Of a stretch of 64,000 nt of DNA, positions 45,602 through 56,702 are shown in pieces. Numbering within the stretch: the first letter of the stretch is position 1; each line of letters opens with the position of its first letter. This DNA comes from Stomoxys calcitrans (Eukaryota > Arthropoda > Insecta > Diptera > Muscidae), in the NCBI RefSeq assembly GCF_963082655.1, contig NC_081556.1, positions 154,266,059 to 154,330,058 on the forward strand, read 5' to 3'. A program made the translations under genes and the position numbers. Below the pieces are notes generated by a model that had not been told where the DNA came from, made no database searches, and was given only the letters and a program-made list of their open reading frames with translations.

Positions 45602-46712
45602 TATACCCCCACCGTAGGATGGGGGCATATTTATTTCGTCATTGCATTTGTAAAACATAGAAATTTGATCTGAGACCCATTAAAATATACAAATTCTTGA
45701 TCCTCTAGACATTTTGAGTCGATTTAGCTATGTCCGTCCCTATGTCTGTTCTTCTGTCCGTCCATCAAACTATTGAAGGAGTAAAGCTAGGCGGTTGGAA
45801 TTTTTCACATATACTTCCGATTAGTGTAAATCCGTTGAAACTGCATATCTATCTATTATATAAAAATTAGTGTTGCGCTTTGTTGTTTTATTGGTGGATA
45901 TAGGGTACTCCATTTTATGATAACCACGAAGGTCAAAAACTCTCCCTCTAACCTTAATTTTCAAATACGCCAGATCTCGAAGATGGATGTAACGATTGTT
46001 TGACCATTTATGGTATCTCAAAAATACAAAATTGGTATTAAACTTTGGGATCAAATAACCTTGGGGGATGCCCAACACTAAACCCACCTAAACGGACATG
46101 TTTACTGATTGGGACAATATGGGTATCATATGAAAGGTAAATATTTAGGAGTAGAGTACGAACTTAATATAACAATTTGAGCCTAAGCCTGCTAAACCCT
46201 GAAAAACCACCCAAAAATTACATGTTTACCGATTGGAACACTATGGGTGTCAAATGAAAGGCAAATGGAAGTAAAATGCGAAACTTATTTATATAAAAAT
46301 GTGCGATCCAATTCCTGAGAGGGTACCCACCTCAAAAACAACCCGTAAATGGACATGTAGGTTAATAGGGACAATATGGGATTCAATCGAAAGGTACTAT
46401 AAAAATTTGGAATCTATACCCAGGCGGATAGCCTCACCCCAAAATTATGCATCAAATAGACGTGTTCCAAACGGGACAATATATGACAAGTATTTGAGAG
46501 TTAAATACGAATACTAATTTAGGGTCTAGCAAAGCACCCCGGACTAGCTAGTCTCCTTTAAAGCTTGTCTCCTATATATATTTGAAAAATCATTAAAAGA
46601 AGGTTTATATGCGATATATGAAAAAGTCCTTCAATGAAGGTGCCCAATGCGATCCATGGTGGAGGGTACATAAGATTCAGCCAGGCCGAACTTAACACGC
46701 TTTTACTTGTTT
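45602..46712 (+). mobile_element. Helentron/mini-me-like element, ends present, split by family B
   Basis: The 5' end is ATACCCCCACCGTAGGATGGGGGCAT, with the leader and GTCC/GTCT module at 45730-45765 and 'gagtaaagctaggcggttgg' after it. The 3' end is 'ccatggtggagggtacataag' (46656-46676), then a GATTCAGCCAGGCCGAA hairpin and 'cttaacacgcttttacttg' (to 46712). The middle is replaced by the family B copy at 45849-46553. Confidence 0.8.
45849..46553 (+). mobile_element. family B (Helitron-like) element nested in a mini-me-like element
   Basis: It starts 'tctattatataaaaattagtgttgc' and ends 'caccccggactagctagt'. Inside are 'gggacaatatgggtatcatatgaaagg' and 'cctaaacggacatgtttactgattggg', the family B block, about four times. 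Both boundaries fall cleanly within the host element, so this looks like a complete ~700-bp copy. Confidence 0.65.
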
Positions 46713-47080
46713 TTAACTCAAAATAATATTTTGTGACTTCAGGGTATTGTCCAGCTATTGCAGCGACATATGCTATAGTTTAACAGCAGAAATAACACCT
46801 CAGCGCCATCTGGGCCATTTTACTCAACTAATGTTTTATCGACTGATCGTCACTTGTTTAGGGCTTTCTTATGTATCGCGCTTTTGTCATTTGCATTGTG
46901 TCCGTCTATTTGAAGTTAAAATAAAAATGTTAGTAAAATTTTGAGATGTATAATTTTCCCCAAACTAGAAGAAGCTTCAATACCAGCTGTGGTCAGTTGC
47001 CGTTATAGAGGCTTTCCAGTGGATGTGGTTTCTGAAATTGGAAGCCATTGGTGGAATTCGGTGTAAGACTTGGGTACATA
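46713..47080. other. intergenic DNA, no gene seen
   Basis: Non-coding. The frame at 46747-46944 has no recognisable domain. Confidence 0.4.
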
Positions 47081-47359
47081 TGCAAATTCTCCCATGGACA
47101 TTCCATTAAGGAACAGGGCAAACTTTACACATATCATTGAGTCCAGTCCAATTCAAGTTTAAAGCTCAATAATAAAGGAGTCTCCTTTGTATAACAGAGT
47201 ACCAAAGGCGTACCGCAGTGCTACACCTCTTTGGAGAGAAGCTTTTACATGGGGGTAATCACCACTGAAAAACTTTTTTCTGATGTTCTCGTCAGGGTTC
47301 GATTCAAGTAGTTCAACGACATAGGCAGATATGCTATCCCCTTCGCCACGGTTACCCCC
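47081..47359 (-). mobile_element. tRNA-derived SINE
   Basis: Full-length but mutated. The - strand starts near 47359 with a changed A box ('ggcgaaggggatagca'), then the B-box-like 'cgaaccctgacgagaac', then 'atgtaaaagcttctctccaaagagg', 'actcaatgatatgtgtaaag' and the tail 'gaatgtccatgggagaatttgc'. Confidence 0.7.
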
Positions 47360-47506
47360 ATTTAGACTTGGGTAGCTTCACAGAAATCACATATACCAAC
47401 AGCTTCACACAAATCATCTATAATAGTGATGGGCACACAGACACAGTTGAAAATAGTAAACTTTATTTGTATGAGGGGAGGTAAAACCCGAACAAATCGG
47501 GAAATA

Positions 47507-47744
47507 TTGGGTTGCCCAAAAAGTAATTGCGGATTTTTTAAAAGAAAGTAAATGCATTTTTAATAAATCTTAGAATTAACTTTAATCAAATATACTTTTT
47601 TTTACACTTTTTTTCTAAAGCAAGCTAAAAGTAACAGCTGATAACTGACAAAAGAAAGAATGCAATTACAGAGTCACAAGCTGTGAAAAAATTTGTCAAC
47701 GCCGACTATATGAAAAATCCGCAATTACTTTTTGGGCAACCCAA
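47507..47744 (+). mobile_element. mariner MITE, copy 2
   Basis: TTGGGTTGCC...GGCAACCCAA, 238 bp, flanked on both sides by TA. Same interior as the copy at 11094. Confidence 0.93.
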
Positions 47745-47877
47745 TACATATATATGGGAGGTTTATCTAAATCCCAACCGATTCATGTGAAATTCATTCA
47801 AAATGTCGAAAGCTTTAAGAGAATCCGTTGTGCCAAATTTTGTTATAATCGTTCAGCAAATAACCATTTTACTCTTT

Positions 47878-49213
47878 TATACCCTCCACCATAGGATGGT
47901 GGAGTACTAATTTTGTCATTCTGTTTGTAACACCTCGAAATATGCGTCTATGACCCCATTAAGTATATATATTCTTGATCGTCATGTCATTTTAATTCGA
48001 TCTAGCCATGTCCGTCCGTCTGTCCGTCCGCCCGTCCGTCCGTCTGTCTGTTGAAAGTACGCTAACTTTCGAAGGAGTAAAGCTAGCCGCTTGAAATTTT
48101 GTACAAATACTTTTTATTAGTGTAGGTCGGTTGGTATTAGAAATGGGCCAAATCGGTCCATAACCACAATCTATGAAAATTTTAAGAAAATCGGTTCAGC
48201 CAAGAATCATATAGTCCTAATGGCTCTTACGGCGTTTTTGAGGGTTGGCGTGAGCCCCTATACTTCGATCTGCTTTTGTAGGCCAGATTTGAAATCTACT
48301 CCCGAATACCTTCCATTTGAGACCCATATTGAAATGAACGTCCAATATATCTGTTTGGGGGGTTTTGGAGTTGGGGCGGCCCGATGGGTACTTAGACTTA
48401 AATTTTAATACCATATACGTATTCTACTCTCCAATACCTTTCATTTGATACCTATATTGTCCCGATCGGTCCACTTTTGTTTTTTGGTTGTTTTTTTGAC
48501 ATAAGGGGGGAGGGTCCGTCCCCCTTCAGATACCGAAAAATTATATGGCCCATGTTTCCTTCGAGACCAATCTACACAAAATTTCCAAAAATTTCGAGAA
48601 AATCGGTTCTGCCGTTTTTCAGTCTATACGGAACAAACAAACTGAGTCCCATATATCCGTGATAGGCTAATGTGCCCATTTTGGGCGTTTTTATGGGGGT
48701 GGGGTGACCTTCTAAAGTTCGACATGAATTTGTATGCTTTTCATTTGATTTCTATGGGCCCACTTTAGATTTTGGGTGGTGTTTTTTTTGGGGAACGGTG
48801 GAGGGTCCGCCCCTTTTCCCTTCAATAAATTGTAAAGCCTGTTCCTAATTCCTGACCATATTCGTAATCTACTTCCGAATACCTTGCATTTGAGTCCCAT
48901 ATTGTCTTGATCGTCAAAAAACCTATTTTTAGGGGTTTTGGGGCTGGGTCGGCCCCCAGGTGCTTGCACCCAACTTTTCTAATGAAATTCGTACTCTACT
49001 CTTGAATACCTTTCATTTGAATCCCATATTGCCCCCATCGGTCCACTTTTATTTTTGGGTAGTACTTTTGGGTAAGGGGGAAGGTCCGTATAATTAAATT
49101 AGAAAGTGATTCAGATTCAGAGATGATTATCAATGGGTCTATCTCTCCTTCTTCTGGGTTCTACAAACAAATACACTGAGTTATAATACCCTGTACCAAA
49201 GTGGTGGTGTAGG
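47878..49213 (+). mobile_element. composite: Helentron-like 5' end + family B (reverse) + reversed second-family end
   Basis: It starts with ATACCCTCCACCATAGGATGGTGGAG, whose arms CTCCACCA (47884-47891) and TGGTGGAG (47897-47904) form a hairpin. The leader, 'gtatatatattcttgatcgtc', the core 'cgatctagccatgtccgtcc' and a GTCY run to 48052 follow. At about 48225-49090 the sequence turns into reversed family B ('aataccttccatttgagacccatattg'). At 49091-49213 the second family's leader and 5' end appear in reverse ('accctgtaccaaagtggtggtgtaggg'). Confidence 0.75.
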
Positions 49214-50302
49214 GAATAAAAAATGTTAGATATTTTGCTACTATAGAAGTTCTGAGGCCGTTTTGAATTCTTTTCCAGAATTTTTTTTTTTAAATTTTGC
49301 AAAGTGATTTTTCAAAACAATGTCTATAGAATGGTAAAAATCATATATCAGAGTTTATTTTGAAAACAAAATCGAATTTAAAAAAATAAATTTGCGACTA
49401 TGTTTCTTAATTGAGGAATGGTATTTAAAAATTATTACCATATTTTTTTAAAAAAAAGTACAAAATTAAATCCGAAAATTTAGAACCCCTAAAAAACGTT
49501 TCGTGTTTGAATTGCTATTTTGCTGCAAAAACATTCACCCTTAGTATAACAAAAAAAGGAGTTTTGATGAAAAAATAAATGTGGCCTTATTTGTATGGTT
49601 TGTATGGAACTCCGGTTATGCATGTTTGAATTCAAGTGGAAAGTTGTGATTAATTGGCAGTGATTAGCATACTTATAGCTAATTTCCATTGTTATATAGA
49701 TTTTCCATATATACTTTGTTATATATATATATATATGTATGTTTGTTAAGTTTACACAACATCTATGGAACTATTTGATTGAAAATTACATAAAAAAGAA
49801 ACAAAAAAAATTACTTTAAGTTAAACGTAAATAACATTTTTCATTGTCCTTTTTTCATGGCCTATTAAATGATACATGGTGATAAATATTTTATATTTGT
49901 TATATATTTACAAATTAATTTCGATGTTAACATTTTATATTGTTTTTATTTGTTAGAGGAAATTAAAATAATAAGAAAAAAATATATTTCTTCAAAAAAA
50001 AATATTTATTGGAAAAAACTTAAACGCGCCATATGAAACCTATCGTTTTATTAAACCGAAAAGAACACAGTGGACTTTGAAGACTCTTTTATTGTATATG
50101 GTCCATATTTCCTTGTTTTTGGTGTTGCAAATAAATGCACGTAGCATCTGTATCACAACAGTAATGTAATGCTTGTACAAAGAAAGGAAACCCTTCGTAA
50201 CCGGAATGAAATCTTACATTAATGCAAGGAAATTTGTCATTGTTTTGAAACTAACCTTGAGCTTCATTGCATTAATGAAACAAGTTTCATTTAATCAATA
50301 TA
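49214..50302. other. AT-rich intergenic DNA, no gene seen
   Basis: Long A/T runs and a (TA)n tract at about 49719-49736. No transposon or domain is recognised. Confidence 0.4.
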
Positions 50303-50539
50303 TTGGGTTGCCCAAAAAGTAATTGCGGATTTTTTAAAAGAAAGTAAATGCATTTTTAATAAAACTTAGAATGAACCTTAATCAAATATACTTTTTTTAC
50401 ACTTTTCTTCTAAAGCAAGCTAAAAGTAAAAGCTGATAACTGACAGAAGAAAGAATGCAATTACAGAGTCACAAGCTGTGAAAAAATTTGTCAACGCCGA
50501 CTATATGAAAAATCCGCAATTACTTTTTGGGCAACCCAA
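50303..50539 (+). mobile_element. mariner MITE, copy 3
   Basis: TTGGGTTGCC...GGCAACCCAA, 237 bp, with TA on both sides. Same orientation as copies 1 and 2. Confidence 0.93.
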
Positions 50540-50971
50540 TAAAATACTTTATTTTCTTCTAATGATCTTTTCTAACAATAACTAATTTTCTTTGTTCGAC
50601 TCGCGCTACTTGTTTTCGATCTTATACTAATTGCTCTCGGGTTTTTTTTTTTCTGTCACTCTCTGTACTAATACCCCAGAAACAATTTTGCCGCCGCCGT
50701 GATTTGAACTCATTACATTTGTAAGGTTTTCAAACAACTTTTATTTGTTATTCTATACTGATTTAGAAAAAACATTTTCATTCCATCAATGAATTCCGTT
50801 TCATTCATTTAATGAAACCATGAAATGACAAAATTCGCAGTAATGAAATTTTTCATTGTAATAATGAAAAATTTCTTGTTATTTATGAAAATTTTCATTG
50901 TATTAATGAAAACACACTAATGAACCGTGTTAATTGATGCAATGAAGCATTTTCCTTCCAGTATTTCTGTT
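50540..50971. other. intergenic DNA with 'aatgaaa' words
   Basis: Short words 'aatgaaa/tttcatt' recur on both strands between 50780 and 50945 and can pair locally. Non-coding. Confidence 0.45.
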
Positions 50972-51262
50972 GGAGGCCACCATAGCGCAGAGGTTAGCAT
51001 GTCCACCCATGACGCTGAACGTATGGGTTCGAATCCTGACGAGACCATCAGAAAAATTTTCAGCGGTAGTTTTCCCCTCCTAAATGCTGGCAACATTTGT
51101 GAGATACTATGCCATGTAAAACTTCTCACCAAAGAGGTGTCGCACTGCAGCACCCCGTTCGGACTCGGCTGTAGAAAAGGAGGCCCCTTATCATTGAGCT
51201 TAAACTTGTATCGGACTGCACTCATTGCCCCTGTTTTTGCATTAATTCCCTCATAATACATG
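50972..51262 (+). mobile_element. tRNA-derived SINE, best copy (A and B boxes intact)
   Basis: The head 'ggaggccaccatagcgcag' contains an A box TAGCGCAGAGG (50983-50993), and a perfect B box GGTTCGAATCC lies at 51026-51036, 32 bases further on, as in tRNA genes. The body that follows ('ctgatgag..' analogue 'gacgagaccatcag', 'cccctcctaaatgctggcaac', 'aagaggtgtcgcactgcagcac', 'ggaggccccttatcattgag') is not tRNA-like and is shared with seven other copies here. The open frames on both strands are accidental. Not a functional tRNA gene: no cloverleaf closes after the B box. Confidence 0.85.
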
Positions 51263-51428
51263 TTAAAAGCACAGCTATAGACCTATTATTTGCTGTAGAG
51301 ATTTAAAAACTTTCAAAAATGTTTTTAATTATGCGGATGTCTTAAATACTACAAGAGATATGTACTCTACATTTTTTTCCGAAGAAGTGTTTTTATTGAA
51401 TTGCAATATGACTTGTAAATAGAAAGTA
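51263..51428. other. short intergenic stretch
   Basis: Non-coding, AT-rich. Confidence 0.4.
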
Positions 51429-51665
51429 TTGGGTTGCCCAAAAAGTAATTACGGATTTTTTATATAGTCGGCGTTGAAAAATTTTTTCACAGCTTGTGAC
51501 TCTGCAATTGCATTCTTTCTTCTGCCAGTTATCAGCTGTTACTTTTAGCTTGCTTTAGAAAAAAGTGAAAAAAAGGTATATTTGATTAAAGTTCATTCTA
51601 AATTTTATTAAAAATGCATTTACTTTCTTTTAAAAAATACCGCAATTACTTTTTTGGCAACCCAA
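51429..51665 (-). mobile_element. mariner MITE, copy 4, inverted
   Basis: The same ~237-bp element, but with the interior reversed relative to the other copies ('cagctgttacttttagcttg' reads forward). TA flanks both ends. Confidence 0.92.
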
Positions 51666-51735
51666 TATAAATTTTTCATATTTATTAATTCATTTTGGTT
51701 AAACAAAACTATAAAACAAGTAGAAAAGTCTTACG

Positions 51736-51910
51736 TTCGAAGGGCGTGCCGCAATGCGACACCACTGTGTTGAAAAGTTTCTACATGCCTACCATACCAA
51801 ATGGAACAGTACCTCAAATATGTTATCAGCATTAGGAGGGAATAGCCACCGTTGCAAGTTTCTGATGTTCTCGCCAGGATTTGAATCTGGGCATTCAGTG
51901 TTATAGGCGG
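51736..51910 (-). mobile_element. tRNA-derived SINE, partial
   Basis: The - strand gives 'ccagattcaaatcctggcgagaac' (B box), 'cctcctaatgctgataacat', 'ggtactgttcc' and 'gtggtgtcgcattgcggcacgcc'. The A-box head is missing at the right. Confidence 0.65.
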
Positions 51911-52080
51911 TTTTGGTCCCATAAAAACAGAACTTCTGACTATAACTCTTAAGCCCCTGAAGGGCGGAATTCTTATCCAGTTTGGGGAAATTTTTTGTAC
52001 GATAACATTTTCTATGGGCCGAATGGTTCCATAACCTAGTATATCTCCCATATAACCTAATGATGGATATTTCTTTATTG
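51911..52080 (+). repeat. Helentron-like array fragment
   Basis: 'taactcttaagcccctgaagggcg', 'atgggccgaatggttccataacctagtatatctcccatataacc'. One worn unit. Confidence 0.55.
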
Positions 52081-52539
52081 CGTAAATGTTACCAAACTTA
52101 TGTGCCTTAGAAATACTTGTTGTGTTGTATTGTACCTGGCAGCCATTTGTGTGTTGCTCTAATGACATTTGTCATTGGACATAGCATTTTTGTATTGAAA
52201 CATTTAAAATGGTCATTTTACGAATACCTGAGTATTTTTGCCAATCATTGGTCCATACGCTTAAATGCTCACCCTTTCTCTCTAGTAGGAGATATACAAG
52301 AGATAACTTATTGATCCAGTACACGAAAAACCGTTTGCAGCTATCGAAGCACTGTTGCAAATAAAGAGTTTTTGGATTTACAACAAAAGGTAGGTCCTCG
52401 TACTGCTAAATCCGCTAAAGGGTTTGCAATAAACAGAGTTAGTTACGTTCGATAATACTTCGTTTATGGCTAACGTTTAATATGTTGAAACGAAACGCTA
52501 CTCGGTTACGATAAAAGCAAAAGTACAATAAAAGCATAA
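52081..52539. other. intergenic DNA, no gene seen
   Basis: Non-coding. The frame at 52117-52314 has no recognised domain. Confidence 0.4.
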
Positions 52540-52570
52540 CGCACCACCCATCTCGGAGATGGGTGGTGCG
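52540..52570. repeat. perfect 31-bp palindrome (15-bp arms, 1-base centre)
   Basis: CGCACCACCCATCTC (52540-52554), G, then its exact reverse complement (52556-52570). The GC-rich stem sits in AT-rich DNA, about 30 bp before the family B repeat starts. Confidence 0.95.
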
Positions 52571-52599
52571 ATTTCAGCGAAATTTCGTGTGCACTCATA

Positions 52600-53931
52600 T
52601 AGTACCCTAAAAATAAAAATTTGATTTCCGAATTTCGGATGGGGTACCTAGGGGGCCGCCCCACCCTAAAACCTACCAAACATATATTTAGACCAATCAC
52701 GACAATATGGGACTCAAATGAAAGGTACTTAGGATAAGAAAACGTATCGATATCCAATTGTCGAACCAAGTGCTAGGGGGACCACCCCAACCCCCAAAAC
52801 ACCCCTAAATCGGACATATTTACCGACCATGGCAATATGGGACTCAAATGAAAGGCATTTGCAAGAAAAATACGAATTTGATATCCAAAGGTGGGACCAC
52901 GTTTCTGGGGGTCCATTCCCCCCCTTCCCATCCCCCCAAACAGGACTTATTTACAGACCATGGGAATATGGGGCTTAAATAAAACGTATTTGAGTGTAGA
53001 ATTAGAATCTGATATCAAAATATGAGACCAAGTGTTTGGGGGGCCTCCCCTCCCCAAAAACATCCCCCAAAGGGGACACATTTACCACCATAGCCACATG
53101 GGGCTCAAATGAAAGGTCTTAAGGAGTAAAGCACATATCTGATATCAATATTCGGGAAAAGTGTCTAAGGGGCCACCCCACCCCCACAACACCACCCAAC
53201 CCCCAAAACACCCCTAAATCGGACATATTTACCGATCATGGCACTATGGGATTCAAATGATAGGTATTTGCGAGTATGCAAGTATGAGCTTAAATGAAAG
53301 GTATTGGGGGGTACAGCAAGAATTGATACCCACTTTCGGGATCAATTTTCTGGGAGTTAACCCCAACATATGGGGTTCAAATAAATGATATATAGATATA
53401 TGAGAATAGAGCACGTTGCTGATATATTTCCAAATTTAGGACCATGTATTTAGGGCATCACCCCTTCCCCAAAACATCCCGTAAAGGGTAAAAATTTTTC
53501 GACCATGCCAATATGTGGTATTTAAGATTAGAAAACGAATTCGATAACCTAGTTTGGGCCATGTGTTTGGGGGACGCCGTATCGTGTAAACTCCCCTAAA
53601 CCAATGGCAATATGGGGTTTTTGAAAGAAGAGCACTATGTTGATATTTTTTCAGGGCCAAGTGCCTGGGGGACCACCTCACGCCCGAAAACAACCCTAAT
53701 CAAATATCATGAGAGTAGCGAGCTGAAATAAAATATTTTAAGAATGGAGTACACCTTACATCCAAATTTAAATTCGTAGATCATATGGGATTCGGACAAA
53801 GGCACCTATATTGTTAAACAATTAGTCAAGCGATATACTATATTCGTAGCATGGTATTTCACTAAAAGCTCTTTAACTTTTGTTCCATATATAGTAAAAG
53901 AAGGCGCAGCGGAGCGGGCCCGGGTCAGCTA
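52600..53931 (+). mobile_element. family B (Helitron-like) element with 3' end
   Basis: Blocks 'cgacaatatgggactcaaatgaaagg', 'cctagggggccgccccaccc' and 'cctaaatcggacatatttaccga' recur seven or more times from 52700 to 53700. The 3' end is 'aagaaggcgcagcggagcgg' then GCCCGGGTCAGCTAGT (to 53932). The left boundary may include the palindrome at 52540. No protein-coding domain is present. Confidence 0.6.
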
Positions 53932-54160
53932 GTTGGTTTATATTTACCAATAGGTCCCAACCTCTGCTTATCTTTTTGGCCACCTGGAGTGCACGATTTT
54001 TACCAGATTCTGCTATAATCTGTTAAAACTCTCGTAGAAACCAATCTGTCTATTTTGCTTCTCGAACCCTTAGAGGGCGAAATCCGCTATGACTCCGCAA
54101 AACTCCAAATATTCTGTTATGACGGTACCATCAATACAAGTATGAGCTTAGTTGGTAAAT
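53932..54160 (+). repeat. Helentron-like array fragment
   Basis: 'ctgctataatctgttaaaactctcgtagaaaccaatctgtctattttgcttctcgaacccttagagggcgaaatccgc' belongs to the 'cttcttgagcctctagagggcgca' unit type. Confidence 0.55.
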
Positions 54161-54471
54161 GCAAATTTTGCCCATGAGCATTCCACTAAGGAACAGAGGC
54201 AAACTTCTCACATATCAATGAGTGCGGTCCGATTCGAGTTTAAGCTCAATGATAAGGGGCCTCCTTTTTATAGTCGAGTCCGAAAGGCGTGCCACAGTGC
54301 GACACCTCTTTGGAGAGAAGTTTTACATGACATAGTACCTCGCAAATGTTGCCAGCATTAGGAGGGGAAAACCACCGCTGAAAAATTTTTTCGGATGGTC
54401 TCACCAGGATTCGAACCCATGACTTTAGCGTCATAGGCGGACATGCTAACCTCTGCGTTACGGTGGCCTCC
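54161..54471 (-). mobile_element. tRNA-derived SINE, near full length
   Basis: The - strand starts 'ggaggccaccgtaacgcag', with 'aggttagcatgtccgcctatgacgc' and B box 'gggttcgaatcctgg'. It continues through the whole body ('ggtggttttcccctcctaatgctgg', 'aagaggtgtcgcactgtggcacgcc', 'ggaggccccttatcattgagc') and ends in '..tagtggaatgctcatgggcaaaatttgc'. It defines the 3' end of the family. Confidence 0.82.
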
Positions 54472-54493
54472 TCTCGTTCTCACTTGGCATATT

Positions 54494-56702
54494 TATACCT
54501 TACACCACTACTGTGGTACAGGGTATTATAATTTGGTGAATTAGTTTGTAACACCCAAACGGAAGAAAGATAGACCCATTGATAAGTATACCGATCGACT
54601 CGGAATCACTTTCTGATTCGATTTAGCTATTTCCGTCTGTCTGTATGTCTGTCTATCTGTCTGTCCGTCTGTCCATGTTAATTTGTGTACAAACTACAAG
54701 TCGCAATTTTCTTCCGATCGTCTTCAAATTTGGTATGGACATGTTTTTGGGCTCAGAGACGAAGCCTATTAAAATTGGAACAAATCGGTTCAGATTTTGT
54801 ATAGCTCCCATATATATGTTCGTCCGATTTGCAGTAATACTGCAATAAAATGGTCATTTGTTAACCGATACTCTCGAAATTTGGCAAGAAGGTTTTTCTT
54901 AAAACTCTCGACATTACAGGCGAATTTCACAGAAATCGGTTCAGATTTTAATATATCTCACATATATCTGTTCGTCCGATTTGCAGTAGTACTGCAATAA
55001 AATGGTCATTTGTTAACCAAATTTCTCGAAATTTGGCAGGAAGGATTTTCTTATGACTCTCGACATTACTGATGAATTTTATAGAAATCAGTACAAATTT
55101 AGATATAGCTCCCATATATATATGTTCGTCCGATTTGCAGTAATACTGCAATAAAATGGTCATTTGTTAACCGATTTTCACGAAGTTTGGCAGGAAGGTT
55201 TTTCTTATGACTCTCGATGTCACTGATGAATTTCAAAGAAATCGGTTCAGATTTAGATATATCTCCCATATATATGTTCGTCCGATTTGCAGTAATACTG
55301 CAATAAAATGGTCATTTGTTCACCGATTCTCTCGAACTTCGGCAGGAAAGGTTTTCTTAAGAATCTCGACATTTCTGGTTAATTTCATAGAAATTGGTTC
55401 AGATTTGGATATAGCTCCCATATATATGTTCATCCGATTTGCAGTAATAATGCAATAAAATAGTCATTTGTTAACCGATTCTCTCGAACTTTGGCAGGAA
55501 GGATTTCCTTATGACTCTCAATGCTATTGGTGAATTTCATAGAAATCGGTTCAATTTGGATATAGCTCCCATATATATATTCGTCCGATTTGCAGTAATA
55601 CAGCAATAAAATGGTCATTTGTTAACCGAATATCTCGAAATTTGGCAGGAAGGTTTCTCTTATGACTCTCTAAATTACAGTTGAATTTCATAGAAATCGG
55701 TTCAGATTTGCATATAGCTGCCATATATATATGTTCGTCCGATTTGCAGTAATACTGCAATAAAATGGTCATTAGTTAACCGATTTTCGCGAAATTTGGC
55801 AGCAAGGATTTTCTTATGACTCTCGTTATTAAAGGTGAATTTCATAGAAATCGGTTCAGGTTTAGATATAACTGCCATCTATGAATATCGCCCGATTTTC
55901 ACTTCTAGAGCCACTGCAAGACCATTTTTTGACCAATGTTGCCAACATGTTTCACAACGCTTTTCTCGCCAAGTACCACATTATCAAATGTTGGGAAATT
56001 TGCAATAATGTTGTCATTAGTGAGTTGTAGTTATTACAGTTTGAACATCAGTGTCAGTGTATGAGTGATACTACCCATGCTATTATATGGTTCTGAAGCA
56101 TGGGTTTTTGTGAAAGCAGATGAGGCAGTACTTGGAGTATTTGAGAGAAAGATTCTTCGTATAATATATGGACCAGTTTGCGTTAAAGGAGAATATAGGC
56201 GACGTATGAACCACAAGCTGTATGAGCCGTATGAAGACGACAGCATTGTTACACGCATCAAAATACAACGGCTGCTTTGGCTAGGTCATGTTGTCAGAAT
56301 GGATGAAGAAGCTCCAGCAAAGAAGTCTTTTGGCAAAGAAGTCTTTTGAAGGCAAACACGTTGGTACACGCACACAGGGAAGACCAAAAGCCTGTTGGAT
56401 AGATCAAGTGGTGGGAGACACCTCGAAAATTGGCATCAGAGATTTTAGTATGAGCGCAGTAGATCGAGGTGCTTGGAACGCTATTCTACGTTCGGCTATT
56501 GGAATAAATATTCTGTCATAGCCAATTAAAGTAATGTAGGTTTGAACATATTTCCTCAAAATGTGATACGGATTGTTTAATAACCCATCTGAAAACATGC
56601 GGTGAGGTCCATTAAAATTGGTTCAGCATTAGACATAGCTCCCACTTGCTATAGGGTAGGTGTAATCGGCACTGCCCGACTTTTTTCTTTCCTTACTGGT
56701 TT
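54494..56702 (+). mobile_element. Helentron-like element, second family, seven ~152-bp units, with RTE insertion
   Basis: 5' end TATACCTTACACCAC...GTGGTACAGGGTATTA, leader, GTCT/GTCC run (54634-54676). The unit marker 'gttcgtccgatttgcag' lies at 54818, 54970, 55124, 55276, 55428, 55579 and 55733, spacings 151-154. The 3' end is 'tatagggtaggtgtaatcggcactgcccgac' then 'ttttttctttccttactggttt'. An RTE LINE fragment (56049-56539) is inserted between the array and the 3' end. Same architecture as 33359-35360. Confidence 0.85.
56049..56539 (+). mobile_element. 5'-truncated RTE-like LINE insertion
   Basis: Flanked by a 10-bp target duplication GTTTGAACAT (56039-56048 and 56540-56549). It encodes the C-terminal end of the RTE-like ORF: LLYGSEAWVFVKADEAVLGVF, KILRIIYGPVCVKGEYRRRMN, LLWLGHVVRMDEEAPAKKSF. 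A small direct duplication ('aagaagtcttttggca', near 56319-56345) shifts the frame. The other frame continues to 'INILS' and a stop. The 3' end 'catagccaattaaagtaatgtag' matches the large copy at 36381-39540. Confidence 0.85.

Noticed and set aside
50972..51060. A functional tRNA gene
   Set aside because: A and B boxes are present, but the sequence after the B box does not close an acceptor stem and the same unit recurs eight times with a long body, so it is a SINE head.
50917..51261. A 110-codon protein on either strand
   Set aside because: Both frames run through the SINE body and tRNA-like head; no coding signature.
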